Shown here: positions 28,849-37,931 of the stretch, one piece after another
How the letters are laid out: the number at the start of each line of letters is the position of its first letter
Position numbering within the stretch: position 1 is the first letter of the stretch
Assembly: GCF_001548115.1 (NCBI RefSeq)
Contig: NZ_AP014821.1
Location: forward strand, 868,001 to 932,000
Reading direction: 5' to 3'
Source of the DNA: Geminocystis sp. NIES-3709
GTDB taxonomy: Bacteria > Cyanobacteriota > Cyanobacteriia > Cyanobacteriales > Cyanobacteriaceae
DNA length: 64,000 bases
Made by a program: the position numbers and the translations under genes
The notes under the pieces: model-generated
Seen by the model: only the letters and a program-made list of their open reading frames with translations
The model's database searches: none
What the model was told of the DNA's origin: nothing

Positions 28849-30501
28849 ATGGGGCAATTAAATACAGCAGAGTTACTCATTCAATGTTTAGAAAATGAGG
28901 GAGTAGAATATATTTTTGGATTGCCAGGAGAAGAAAATTTACATATCCTTGAGGCTTTAAAAAACTCATCTATTCAATTTATCACCACTCGTCATGAACA
29001 AGGTGCCGCTTTTATGGCAGATGTTTATGGACGTTTGACAGGAAAAGCAGGAGTTTGTCTTTCAACTTTGGGGCCTGGTGCTACAAATTTGATTACTGGA
29101 GTTGCTGATGCTAACCTAGATGGTGCCCCTCTTGTGGCAATTACTGGGCAAGTGGGAACCGATCGAATGCACATTGAATCACATCAGTATCTTGATTTAG
29201 TCGCTATGTTTGCTCCCGTTACTAAGTGGAATAAGCAAATTGTTCGCCCCGGTATCACCCCAGAAGTAGTGCGTAAGGCTTTTAAAGTCGCAGAAAAAGA
29301 AAAACCCGGAGCAGTACATATTGATTTACCTGAAAATATCTCTGCGATGTCCGTAGAAGGTAAACCGTTAAAGATTGATAGTCGAGAAAAAATCTATGCT
29401 TCCTATCGTAGTGTCAATGCCGCCGCTTTAGCGATCGCAAAAGCAAAAAATCCCTTAATTTTAGCTGGAAACGGTGCAATTAGAGCCCATGCGGCAGATG
29501 CGTTAACAGAATTTGCTACTCGTTTAAATATTCCTGTTGCCAATACTTTTATGGGAAAAGGTGCTATTCCTTATATTCATCCTCTCTCATTATGGACTGT
29601 TGGTTTACAACAACGAGATTTTATTACCTGTGGTTTTGAACAAAGCGATCTAATTATTGCCGTCGGTTATGATTTAATTGAATATTCCCCAAAACGTTGG
29701 AATCCTGACGGTGCAATTCCTATTATTCATGTCGGGGCAAATTCTGCGGAAATTGATAGTAGTTATATCCCTACCGTGGAAGTCATTGGAGACATTGCCG
29801 ATTCTTTAGACGAAATTTTGAAAAGATGCGATCGAACTGGTAAACCTGTACCCTTTGCCGCTTCTTTACGAAATGAAATACGAGAAGATTATGAACAATA
29901 TGCTCATGATGAAGGTTTTCCTGTTAAACCCCAAAAAATTGTTTATGATTTAAGGCAAGTAATGGGCTCAGAAGATATAGTTATTTCTGATGTAGGCGCT
30001 CATAAAATGTGGATGGCAAGACACTATCATTGTGAATGTCCGAATACCTGCATTATCTCTAACGGTTTTGCGGCTATGGGAATAGCAATTCCGGGGGCTG
30101 TTGCCGCTAAATTAGTGAATCCTGATAAAAAAGTTGTTGCTGTCACAGGAGATGGTGGTTTTATGATGAATTGCCAAGAATTGGAAACCGCCTTAAGAGT
30201 CAAAACACCTTTCGTCACTTTAATTTTTAATGATAATGGCTATGGCTTAATTGGCTGGAAACAGATGAATCAATTTGGCTCTACCAGTTACGTTGACTTT
30301 GGCAACCCCGATTTTGTCAAATTTGCTGAAAGCATGGGTTTAAAAGGCTATAGAATCACTTGTGCAGAAGATTTAATCCCCACCCTGAAAACAGCTTTAG
30401 AACAGGATGTTCCCACCGTAATTGATTGCCCTGTGGATTACAGAGAAAATATCCGTTTTTCCCGTAAATCAGGAGATTTAAGTTGCCCCATTTGGGAATA
30501 A
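28849..30501 (+). CDS. ilvB: Acetolactate synthase large subunit (IlvB/AlsS-type, ThDP enzyme)
   Basis: A 550-residue thiamine-diphosphate enzyme that condenses two pyruvates to 2-acetolactate for branched-chain amino acids or acetoin. The N-terminal pyrimidine-binding domain has the catalytic glutamate in TTRHEQGAAFMADVYGR (about residue 50). The central domain is about 190-330. The C-terminal domain has the ThDP/Mg motif GDGGFMMNCQELETA...NDNGYG. No regulatory small subunit is adjacent. It resembles the second, AlsS-like enzyme of cyanobacteria more than the main IlvB with IlvN, so the symbol is tentative. GGGGAAAA about 6 bases before ATG is the ribosome binding site. Confidence 0.85.
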   Translation: MGQLNTAELLIQCLENEGVEYIFGLPGEENLHILEALKNSSIQFITTRHEQGAAFMADVYGRLTGKAGVCLSTLGPGATNLITGVADANLDGAPLVAITGQVGTDRMHIESHQYLDLVAMFAPVTKWNKQIVRPGITPEVVRKAFKVAEKEKPGAVHIDLPENISAMSVEGKPLKIDSREKIYASYRSVNAAALAIAKAKNPLILAGNGAIRAHAADALTEFATRLNIPVANTFMGKGAIPYIHPLSLWTVGLQQRDFITCGFEQSDLIIAVGYDLIEYSPKRWNPDGAIPIIHVGANSAEIDSSYIPTVEVIGDIADSLDEILKRCDRTGKPVPFAASLRNEIREDYEQYAHDEGFPVKPQKIVYDLRQVMGSEDIVISDVGAHKMWMARHYHCECPNTCIISNGFAAMGIAIPGAVAAKLVNPDKKVVAVTGDGGFMMNCQELETALRVKTPFVTLIFNDNGYGLIGWKQMNQFGSTSYVDFGNPDFVKFAESMGLKGYRITCAEDLIPTLKTALEQDVPTVIDCPVDYRENIRFSRKSGDLSCPIWE

Positions 30502-30512
30502 AAAGAAAACAG

Positions 30513-30542
30513 TAGTCATTGGTTAATCAGGACTAATGACTA
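30513..30542 (+). terminator. Hairpin after the acetolactate synthase gene
   Basis: TAGTCATT (30513-30520) pairs perfectly with AATGACTA (30535-30542) around a 14-base loop, 12 bases after the stop codon. There is no T run after it, so it may be an mRNA-stabilising stem and not an intrinsic terminator. Confidence 0.35.
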
Positions 30543-30662
30543 ATATTACGATCGGATAATCGGTGATAATTAAAATTGTTGCATTCATTCATTGAAAGGA
30601 CATGGTCAAAAAAGTAATCTTCATAAATCACCTTAATTTGGAGGTTCCTCTAGAATAAATAT

Positions 30663-31557
30663 TGACGTATAACGCCTTGTTGTGCATCATGGTGCCCTCG
30701 GTAAGTCTAGACCTGGCGCTCGGCCGCTGTATGTTCCTACATGTCTCAAAGTAACTGCTTCCCCCGCTTTGCGGGCCGCCCATGAAAAGGATATTTTGCA
30801 TGAGGTATCGCCCTTGACGAATCTAAGCTCCGCAGGCCGGTGAATGCCGAATGATTCTTTCGTGTCGGGTTTACCCATAACAAAGTGCATGACAATGCCA
30901 TTGAACTTTAAGTCAAGGCAAAGCAAAAGCCCGTTATCGGGATTGTACTGTGGAATTAGCTCGAAGCTCGATGAGTGATAGACGTGCCCCGGTCGCTTAG
31001 GGAGATACAAACCCCAGCCAACTGGCCAGCGTGCGTGTGGTGAGCACAGCAAGGACATGCATTTTTCTTTTACTAGGAATGGCTGCCCAGTTTTTTGCTT
31101 TATTTGCCCCGAAACAACAAGACCATAAACGACCTTTATTAACCAACGCTCAATCGAAGTGCCATCCACGGAATAAGCAAGACACAGGGGCACTTGTTTT
31201 TGTTGCTCAATGTCTATGCTGCCAATCGCCGCCACAAAATCGGCTACGGCACTGTCAAGAGGTGACAAAGCACAATTGTGATTGGTGCAAAGAATTTTGG
31301 CTTTTAGGTTGGCTTTGCTGATCGAACTTAGCTGCTCCTTCGGAAGCCAAGTAAAACCTGTAACGTCAATGGTCCTGTTTTGCTTTTCGATGACATTAAG
31401 AAGTGCTTCCGAAATGTAGTGCTCACCTGAGATTTTCTCAGAGCATCCCTTCGTATGGGACAGATAGCATTTGGGGTGTGCGTATCCGCTTCTTTTTGTG
31501 GCGATGTAGACAGGGCTGGTCATGGCTAGTTACTTGACGCACAAGGTTAGACTGCGA
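30663..31557 (-). mobile_element. GC-rich foreign islet with attC-like imperfect terminal inverted repeats
   Basis: About 895 bp whose composition differs sharply from both flanks: the 60 bases from 30721 are 60 percent G+C by hand count, while neighbouring genes are near one third. It has no CGATCG word. The ends are inverted repeats: GTATAACGCCTTGTTGTGC (30667-30685) against GTCTAACCTTGTGC read inward from 31552, aligned with two gaps of 2 and 3 bases, and similarity continues a few bases further in. The outer heptamers resemble the RYYYAAC/GTTRRRY core sites of integron attC (GTCTAAC fits exactly; GTTATAC differs at one base). The only gene is the HNH-like one. No target duplication was found. 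The integron link is inference. Confidence 0.6.
30687..31523 (-). CDS. HNH-like zinc-finger protein of unknown function, horizontally acquired
   Basis: A 278-residue protein. The N-terminal 90 residues look like a divergent treble-clef/HNH fold: C19 and C27 in CYLSHTKGCS, GEH at 33-35 (ISGEHYIS), then C79, H82 and N83 in ILCTNHNCALSPLD. I recall similar proteins among unnamed accessory genes but know no tested function. The C-terminal two thirds are unassigned; two WP/GWGLYLP segments suggest a beta-rich domain. The last 20-25 codons run into the left islet repeat, so the natural C-terminus may differ. No clear ribosome binding site precedes ATG 31523. A nuclease or defence role is possible, not shown. 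Confidence 0.65.
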   Translation of the reverse strand: MTSPVYIATKRSGYAHPKCYLSHTKGCSEKISGEHYISEALLNVIEKQNRTIDVTGFTWLPKEQLSSISKANLKAKILCTNHNCALSPLDSAVADFVAAIGSIDIEQQKQVPLCLAYSVDGTSIERWLIKVVYGLVVSGQIKQKTGQPFLVKEKCMSLLCSPHARWPVGWGLYLPKRPGHVYHSSSFELIPQYNPDNGLLLCLDLKFNGIVMHFVMGKPDTKESFGIHRPAELRFVKGDTSCKISFSWAARKAGEAVTLRHVGTYSGRAPGLDLPRAP

Positions 31558-31748
31558 TCTATTTAATTATTTTTTCATAAATTTTCATTATTTTCATAGT
31601 AAAAGCATTACTATTTTCTGTCAAGATCTTTGACAAATTTCTTAATATTTCTGTATTTATCATTAATACAAAGATTGAGTTCTTGATTTATAAGTATTTC
31701 TCCCAATTCCTAACTCCTATCCTCACCAAAAAATTTTTTCAGCAAAGC

Positions 31749-34700
31749 CTAATTATCAACCCCTTCGATCGGTGCAAAACCTTGACGTTGGATATTTTCA
31801 GTAACAACTCTCGGCTCTAAAAATTGTAACAGGTAATCAGGGCCTCCTGCTTTTGAACCAACTCCAGAGAGTTTAAAACCGCCAAAGGGTTGTCGTGACA
31901 CGATCGCCCCTGTAATACCTCGATTAATATAAAGGTTGCCTACTTCAAACTCTTTGTAAGCTCGATCGATATGAATAGGAGTACGAGAATATAAACCCCC
32001 CGTAAGAGCGTAATCTGTGCCATTGGCAATGTCTAAGGCTTCATCGAAATTGTTAGCTTTAATTACTGCGAGTACAGGCCCAAAAATTTCCTCTTGGGCG
32101 ATGGTAGCATTAGGTGAAATATCAATAAAAACAGTGGGAGGGACAAAATAACCATTTTCAGGAGTCGGCACTTGAATCGCTAATTTGCCCTCTTGTTTGC
32201 CTTTCTCGATATACTCTAAAATACGAGCTTGAGCAGTGCCATCGATAACAGGGCCTACTTTTGTGCTAGGATTCTTGGCTTCACCTACGTTGAGAGATTT
32301 TACTGCTTCGACTAAACGATCAACAAAACTATCATATACTGAACTTAAAACTATTACTCTTGAACAAGCAGAACATTTTTGACCACTAAAACCGAAAGCA
32401 GATTGTACCACTCCAGCCACACCTTGATCTAAATCGGCACTTTCATCAATGATAATGGCATTTTTACCGCCCATTTCTGCAATAACTCGTTTAAGATGGC
32501 GTTGTTTGGGTTGCAATATGGCCGCATCAGCATAAATTTGACAACCAACTTCCCTTGAGCCTGTGAAGGCGATTAAATGAATATCAGGATGTTTGACGAG
32601 ATAATCTCCCACAACTGAACCTTTACCAGGTATATACTGGAAAACTCCCGCAGGAATCCCCGCTTCTGTTAAAATTTCAGCTATTTTTGCTCCAATTACG
32701 GTACTGGTGGCGGCAGGTTTTAATAAAGCACAATTACCCGTAACTAAGGCGGCGACTGTCATACCTGTGGAAATTGCAAAGGGAAAATTCCAAGGGGATA
32801 CAATTAAAGCAATACCACGAGGTTGATAAAAATATCGATCGTTCTCTCCAGCCACATCATAATTATAGCCTCGATCGAGCCTTTCCATTTCATCAGCGTA
32901 GTAACGACAAAAATCGATCGCTTCTGAGACTTCAGGATCACCTTCTTTTAAGATTTTACCAACTTCATAGCACATCCAAGCGGTTAATTCATGGCGTTTA
33001 GCTTCCATAATGTCGGCAGCTTTGCGTAAAATATCTGCCCGTTGTTTTGCTGGGGTTTTACTCCATGTTTTAAAAGCTGATTTGGCACTATTCATCGCTT
33101 CGTCTGCTTGAGAAAGAGAAATTAAGCCAATTTTTCCCACGACTTCCGAAGGGTTAGAAGGGTTCACGGAATCAATATAACTTTCAGTTTCGACATAGTT
33201 ACCGTTAATCAAGGGTAAGTAAGTTTTACCTAGCTGATTGTGTACTATAGTCAACGCTTGTCGGGCTTTAATGAGGTTTGTTTCACGGCCATAATCGGTG
33301 TCAGGGGAGCCTTGAAAAACCTTCTGCTTAGAAAGTGAGGAAACAACATCAGTAGTTAATTCCTCCTTAGAAATAGGGGAAACTTGAGGTGGTGCGACTA
33401 ATTCCTCAATGGGTTTTTCTTCTGCATTTTGACGTAAAAAGGAGCTATTAGCAGTATTTTCTAGTAAACGGCGGATAAGATAAGCCATCCCCGGCAAAAG
33501 TTGCCCATAGGGTGCATAAACTCTTACTCGATGCCCTCTTTTGACGATCGCCTTAGCTAAAGTTTCTCCCATGCCGTAAAGTATCTGACATTCAAAGCGT
33601 TTTTTTGGAATCTTTAAAGTTTCTGCAATAGCGATCGCATTTGCCTGAGTACGGACATTATGAGAAGCAATGGCGGCGTTTAAATACGAGTGATTTTCGA
33701 GGAGAAGACGAGTTAATTTTTCATAATTAAGGTCTGTTTCTGCTTTATCATTAAATACAGGTTGATTCCAGTGATTTTGTAGAGATTTAATGGTTTCTTG
33801 ATCCCAATATGCTCCTTTAACTAAGCGAATGGTGATCGGATTACCCCGTCTTTTTGCCCAATTAATCCAACTTTGTAAGTCTTTCTCTGAGTCACGCAAA
33901 TAGGCTTGTAAAGTAACGCCAATATCAGTGCGAGTCTTAAATTCTTCCTCCATTAATAACTCTTGCAAAATGGAGACAACCACATCTTTATAAGTATATT
34001 GTTCAATATCGAAATGTACCGCAGTACCATAATTTTGAGCGTGTCTTAATAAAGTACGGATTCGATCGCACACTTTCAATTTACCACCTTCAGGATCGAT
34101 CGGGTCAAATTGGGAGTAAAATGCAGTTAACTTGACAGATACTTGCACTTTCGGGAGATTTTCACCATCTGCGGTATCAATTTCGGAAATATTTGACCAT
34201 TTTTGAGCTTGCTCACTTAATTGAGTGATTAAATTAAGGTAGTTTTGTAAGTAAGATTCTGCTTCAACTTCGGTAATAACCGCCTCCCCTAACAAGTCGA
34301 TGGAAAAACACATTTTCTCCTTACGCATCCTTTCTACTGCTTTAATCACTTCTTTGATAGTTTCCCCTGAGATATACTTATAAGCTAGGGTTTCCACTGC
34401 TTTAGTGATAGTAGCAGAAGCAATTTGAGCGGGGGGAGAATTAGGTTCGGTAAAATTAAGAATGCCTTTGAGCGCGTCTGGTAACTCAACTTCTTCGGTG
34501 GTTAAATATTGTTGTAAATGTCTAGCAATTTCGCTCTTACTTCTTAATGCAGGTAACGCATCAATGAATCTAAACAACTGTACCCGTAGTCCGGGGTTAC
34601 TCATAGTCCACCCCATGAGTTTATCATCGAACTGCATTTGTTCTTTTAACTGACTGAAAATATTACCTTTCTGTCTTGTGGCTTGGATTAATTCCTTTGC

Positions 34701-34754
34701 GATCGCTTGTGTTGTATTTTCGTATGACGAGATGGGATTAGCTGAAGCTACCAT
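31749..34754 (-). CDS. putA: Bifunctional proline dehydrogenase / L-glutamate gamma-semialdehyde dehydrogenase (PutA)
   Basis: A 1001-residue enzyme that oxidises proline to glutamate in two steps with substrate channelling. The FAD-dependent PRODH barrel covers about 80-450 (QVSVKLTAFYSQFDP, TIRLVKGAYWDQE, GHRVRVYAPYG). The NAD-dependent aldehyde dehydrogenase domain covers about 500-985 (SPWNFPFAIS, IAFTGSREVG, the catalytic cysteine in GQKCSACSR near 790, EEIFGPVL). There is no N-terminal ribbon-helix-helix DNA-binding domain, so unlike E. coli PutA it should not repress its own gene. Length matches other cyanobacterial PutA proteins. It is transcribed alone from the promoter candidate at 34847-34855. 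Confidence 0.93.
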   Translation of the reverse strand: MVASANPISSYENTTQAIAKELIQATRQKGNIFSQLKEQMQFDDKLMGWTMSNPGLRVQLFRFIDALPALRSKSEIARHLQQYLTTEEVELPDALKGILNFTEPNSPPAQIASATITKAVETLAYKYISGETIKEVIKAVERMRKEKMCFSIDLLGEAVITEVEAESYLQNYLNLITQLSEQAQKWSNISEIDTADGENLPKVQVSVKLTAFYSQFDPIDPEGGKLKVCDRIRTLLRHAQNYGTAVHFDIEQYTYKDVVVSILQELLMEEEFKTRTDIGVTLQAYLRDSEKDLQSWINWAKRRGNPITIRLVKGAYWDQETIKSLQNHWNQPVFNDKAETDLNYEKLTRLLLENHSYLNAAIASHNVRTQANAIAIAETLKIPKKRFECQILYGMGETLAKAIVKRGHRVRVYAPYGQLLPGMAYLIRRLLENTANSSFLRQNAEEKPIEELVAPPQVSPISKEELTTDVVSSLSKQKVFQGSPDTDYGRETNLIKARQALTIVHNQLGKTYLPLINGNYVETESYIDSVNPSNPSEVVGKIGLISLSQADEAMNSAKSAFKTWSKTPAKQRADILRKAADIMEAKRHELTAWMCYEVGKILKEGDPEVSEAIDFCRYYADEMERLDRGYNYDVAGENDRYFYQPRGIALIVSPWNFPFAISTGMTVAALVTGNCALLKPAATSTVIGAKIAEILTEAGIPAGVFQYIPGKGSVVGDYLVKHPDIHLIAFTGSREVGCQIYADAAILQPKQRHLKRVIAEMGGKNAIIIDESADLDQGVAGVVQSAFGFSGQKCSACSRVIVLSSVYDSFVDRLVEAVKSLNVGEAKNPSTKVGPVIDGTAQARILEYIEKGKQEGKLAIQVPTPENGYFVPPTVFIDISPNATIAQEEIFGPVLAVIKANNFDEALDIANGTDYALTGGLYSRTPIHIDRAYKEFEVGNLYINRGITGAIVSRQPFGGFKLSGVGSKAGGPDYLLQFLEPRVVTENIQRQGFAPIEGVDN

Positions 34755-35173
34755 AAAAATTACCTAATAAATATAATAAAATAGCCCTAATTTTGCTTTG
34801 TTTTTAGGTGCTTTAATGCTTATTTTGCATAATGTTTTGCTTTACTATTATATCACATTTAAACAAGTCAAATCGAGAAGTGGCTCAGTTTGATGTTAGG
34901 GATTATTAAACTGAAACAACTATCAAAAATTAATTATTTAAGACAATAATTTTGCTTGTATTCCTAGAAAAAAACTAATTTTTTTGTTAAGTTAAAATAT
35001 GTTTAAACTGGTTAAATTATAGATTTTTCAACAATGAACTGTTACCTCTGGTTAAAAGGGAAGAAAATTGAATTAGAAAAGGTCAACTTTTTATGATTTT
35101 TTTCCCATTCAAAAGGGGGAGGCTTTAAACCTTAAATGAATCAATTGTCAATTATCAATTTACATTTCATTAT
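34755..35173. other. 419-bp spacer upstream of putA
   Basis: Contains the putA promoter candidate and, near 34885, the word CTCAGTTTGATG, which matches the end of repeat E and may be a remnant. The rest is AT-rich, and no gene is visible. Confidence 0.45.
34847..34855 (-). promoter_or_regulatory. Candidate extended -10 promoter of putA
   Basis: On the minus strand TGATATAAT fits the extended -10 consensus TGnTATAAT, with TATAAT at 34852-34847. It lies about 90 bases upstream of the putA start codon. A TTGACT hexamer is nearby but only 13 bases away, too close for a normal -35, which is compatible with an extended -10 promoter. Confidence 0.45.
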
Positions 35174-35932
35174 TTAACACCATCCGTGAAAAATTGCTCT
35201 ATCTTTACGCCATTTTACTAATTCTGCTTTTTTGAATCCTGCTGTTAATAACCATGATTTAACTAAAGCGATATTTGGTCCTGTCCAATTTGTAACATCT
35301 TTACTTAATTCATTTGTGGGATAAAATCGCATTAAAGGTTGAGGAAATAAACTAAATAATAAACTAATATGGGTTTCTAAAACTAATAATTCTTTGGTCA
35401 CACTTCTTACTTTTTCAAGAGCAAAAAGAGGATATTTCATATGATATAAAACTCCTAAAAAAAACACCACATCAAAAGTACCTATTTTTTCTCGATCGAG
35501 ATCTAAAACATCAATATTATAATCTTCTACTTGGGAATTAAAAATTTTTCTTGCCAATTCAAAACCTTGTTTTCCCGCTCCAAAATCTCGCCAAAAATTA
35601 TGATCTAAACCGTATAATTCTCTTTGTTCCCAGATAAAAGAATCTGTTGCTAAAACTCTTTTCGCACCTCTTTTTTCAGCAGAAAATGAATAAAATCCGT
35701 CCCATGCTCCAATATCTAAAACTGTTTTATTACTCAAATCTTCGGGAATCCCACTTAAAATCCATTGCTGAAATTTACGACAAAATTGACCTTCTTTTCC
35801 CTCTTTTGTTTCTATTCCTGAACCAAAATCAAAATGATGATGCCAATATTTAATTTTTGCTACTTCTTGGGATAATTCACTAGGTGTCATTGATAATTGA
35901 TAATTGGTAATTGATAATTGGTAATTGTACAT
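35174..35932 (-). CDS. Class I SAM-dependent methyltransferase (CmoB/DUF1698-like)
   Basis: A protein of 252 residues with a Rossmann methyltransferase core: motif I TVLDIGAWDGFYSF, acidic residue after beta-2 in RVLATDSF, and FDVVFFLGVLYHMKYP at motif IV. This resembles the CmoB/DUF1698 group (tRNA wobble uridine carboxymethylation) and several small-molecule methyltransferases; the substrate is not clear. The first 14 residues are encoded by heptamer repeats. ATG 35932 has GAGGG 6 bases upstream, whereas the ancestral-looking ATG at 35890 (MTPSELSQEV) has no ribosome binding site, so I keep the longer form. The gene has no operon partner. Confidence 0.75.
   Translation of the reverse strand: MYNYQLSITNYQLSMTPSELSQEVAKIKYWHHHFDFGSGIETKEGKEGQFCRKFQQWILSGIPEDLSNKTVLDIGAWDGFYSFSAEKRGAKRVLATDSFIWEQRELYGLDHNFWRDFGAGKQGFELARKIFNSQVEDYNIDVLDLDREKIGTFDVVFFLGVLYHMKYPLFALEKVRSVTKELLVLETHISLLFSLFPQPLMRFYPTNELSKDVTNWTGPNIALVKSWLLTAGFKKAELVKWRKDRAIFHGWC
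35891..35927. repeat. Heptamer tandem repeat within the methyltransferase start
   Basis: Five tandem heptamers of TGATAAT/TGGTAAT plus a partial one. Such short tandemly repeated sequences are common in cyanobacterial spacers. Here they lie between a good ribosome binding site and the likely ancestral start codon and are read in frame. Confidence 0.85.
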
Positions 35933-36072
35933 TGCTTACCCTCACCAGTCAATTTAGATTGGTCAAGCGCTGATAAAACTTTGAGAATTTTTAGGCGAAT
36001 TTTCTACATAGATATTAAAATAAGTTAAGAAACGTTAATTTTGCATTGCTGAGTTTTGAGAAAATAAAATTT

Positions 36073-37881
36073 ATGACTGACGTTCCCGTTAAACGACTGC
36101 GCAACTTTTCCATTATTGCCCATATTGATCACGGTAAATCTACTTTAGCAGACCGTTTGTTACAGGTAACAGGCACTGTGGGAGATCGAGATATGAAAGC
36201 TCAATTCCTTGATAATATGGATTTAGAGCGAGAAAGAGGTATCACCATCAAACTTCAAGCCGCCCGAATGAATTATAAGGCTAGAGATGGTCAAGATTAT
36301 GTGTTAAATTTGATTGACACTCCGGGGCACGTTGATTTTTCCTATGAAGTATCTCGATCGTTGGCTGCCTGTGAGGGGGCATTATTGGTAGTAGATGCGT
36401 CTCAGGGAGTAGAAGCTCAAACTCTGGCTAATGTTTATTTAGCGTTAGATAATAATTTAGAGATTATCCCCGTTTTAAATAAAATTGATTTGCCCAGTGC
36501 TGAACCAGAACGAGTTATTAAAGAAATTGAAGATGTTGTCGGTTTAGATTGTCGTAACATAATCCATGCTTCAGCTAAAGCCGGATTAGGTATTGATGAT
36601 ATTTTAGAGTCCATTATTGAAAAAGTACCACCTCCAGAAGACACCACCCATAAACCTCTACGAGCGTTGATTTTTGATAGTTATTATGATCCTTATCGTG
36701 GAGTAGTTGTTTACTTTCGTGTTATGGACGGTAGTATAAAAAAAGGCGATCGAATCTTGTTAATGGCATCAGGAAAACAATATGAGCTGGATGAGGTAGG
36801 AGTATTATCTCCCACCCAAGTACAGGTAGATGAATTACACGCAGGAGAAGTAGGATATTTAGCCGCCGCCATTAAAGCCGTAGGAGATGCAAGGGTAGGA
36901 GATACCATTACTCTGGTTAATAAACCAGCTTCTGAGGCATTGCCCGGTTATACTGAAGCCAAACCGATGGTATTTTGTGGGTTATTTCCGATCGATGCAG
37001 ATCAATATGGAGACTTGAAAGACGCTTTAGAGAAGTTAAAATTAAATGATGCGGCCTTGTCTTTTGAGCCTGAAACCTCTAGTGCTATGGGTTTTGGTTT
37101 TCGTTGTGGTTTCTTAGGTTTATTGCACATGGAGATTGTCCAAGAGCGTTTGGAAAGAGAGTATAATTTAGATCTAATTATCACTGCTCCTTCTGTGGTT
37201 TATCGAGTTACTACTACTGATGGAGAAGTCATCGAAATTGATAATCCCAGTGCTTTACCTGATCCTCAAAAACGGACAAAAATAGAAGAACCTTATATCA
37301 AGGTAGAAATGATTACCCCTGAGAATTATGTTGGTACTTTAATGGAATTGTGCCAAGGACGGAGGGGAGTATTTGTAGATATGAAGTACTTTACCATGAA
37401 CCGCACGAATTTAATCTATGAATTACCTTTGGCAGAAGTGGTAACAGACTTTTTTGATCAATTAAAATCTCGATCGAGGGGTTATGCTAGTATGGAATAT
37501 CAATTAATTGGGTTTCGAGAAAATCCTTTAATTCGCTTAGATATTCTGGTAAATAAAGATCCCGTAGATGCTTTAGCAATGATTGTACATCGAGATAAAG
37601 CCTATCATGTTGGACGAGCTTTGACGGAAAAGCTAAAAGAATTGATTCCACGTCATCAATTTAAAGTGCCTATTCAAGCCTCGATCGGTGCAAAAGTTAT
37701 CGCTAGTGAACATATTCCTGCCCTTAGAAAAGACGTTTTAGCAAAATGTTATGGTGGTGATATTAGTCGTAAGAAAAAACTTTTACAGAAACAGGCAAAA
37801 GGTAAAAAACGGATGAAATCGATCGGTACTGTTGATGTACCTCAATCTGCATTTATGGCCGTTTTAAAACTTGATAATTAA
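36073..37881 (+). CDS. lepA: Elongation factor 4 (LepA), ribosome back-translocation GTPase
   Basis: A 602-residue translational GTPase with G1 [10 protein letters not shown]2 RGITIKLQ, G3 DTPGHVDF and G4 [13 protein letters not shown]-like domains II, III and V follow, and the LepA-specific C-terminal domain ends in [17 protein letters not shown]. It binds stalled or mistranslocated ribosomes and helps elongation under stress. I use ATG 36073 ([13 protein letters not shown]) and not the in-frame TTG at 36046, because alignment with the family begins there and the length fits. Confidence 0.96.
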   Translation: MTDVPVKRLRNFSIIAHIDHGKSTLADRLLQVTGTVGDRDMKAQFLDNMDLERERGITIKLQAARMNYKARDGQDYVLNLIDTPGHVDFSYEVSRSLAACEGALLVVDASQGVEAQTLANVYLALDNNLEIIPVLNKIDLPSAEPERVIKEIEDVVGLDCRNIIHASAKAGLGIDDILESIIEKVPPPEDTTHKPLRALIFDSYYDPYRGVVVYFRVMDGSIKKGDRILLMASGKQYELDEVGVLSPTQVQVDELHAGEVGYLAAAIKAVGDARVGDTITLVNKPASEALPGYTEAKPMVFCGLFPIDADQYGDLKDALEKLKLNDAALSFEPETSSAMGFGFRCGFLGLLHMEIVQERLEREYNLDLIITAPSVVYRVTTTDGEVIEIDNPSALPDPQKRTKIEEPYIKVEMITPENYVGTLMELCQGRRGVFVDMKYFTMNRTNLIYELPLAEVVTDFFDQLKSRSRGYASMEYQLIGFRENPLIRLDILVNKDPVDALAMIVHRDKAYHVGRALTEKLKELIPRHQFKVPIQASIGAKVIASEHIPALRKDVLAKCYGGDISRKKKLLQKQAKGKKRMKSIGTVDVPQSAFMAVLKLDN

Positions 37882-37902
37882 TTAACAGTTAACAATTAAC
37901 AA
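37882..37902. repeat. Three TTAACAR heptamers after lepA
   Basis: Three tandem heptamers (TTAACAG, TTAACAA, TTAACAA) follow the lepA stop codon directly. They are of the same general kind as the repeat at 35891-35927. Confidence 0.7.
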
Positions 37903-37931
37903 TTTATTTTGATATAATAAGGCTTCCTAAA

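Noticed and set aside
31031-31321. A 96-codon + strand frame inside the islet
   Set aside because: It lies opposite the HNH-like gene, which has the more convincing residue pattern, and has no ribosome binding site or recognisable domain.
30663-31557. A complete integron attC site within the islet
   Set aside because: Neither end shows both core sites within 150 bp of each other; only the distant pairing of the two ends fits the pattern.
36046-36072. TTG start for lepA adding nine residues
   Set aside because: Those residues are not part of the conserved protein, and the ATG start gives the usual family length.
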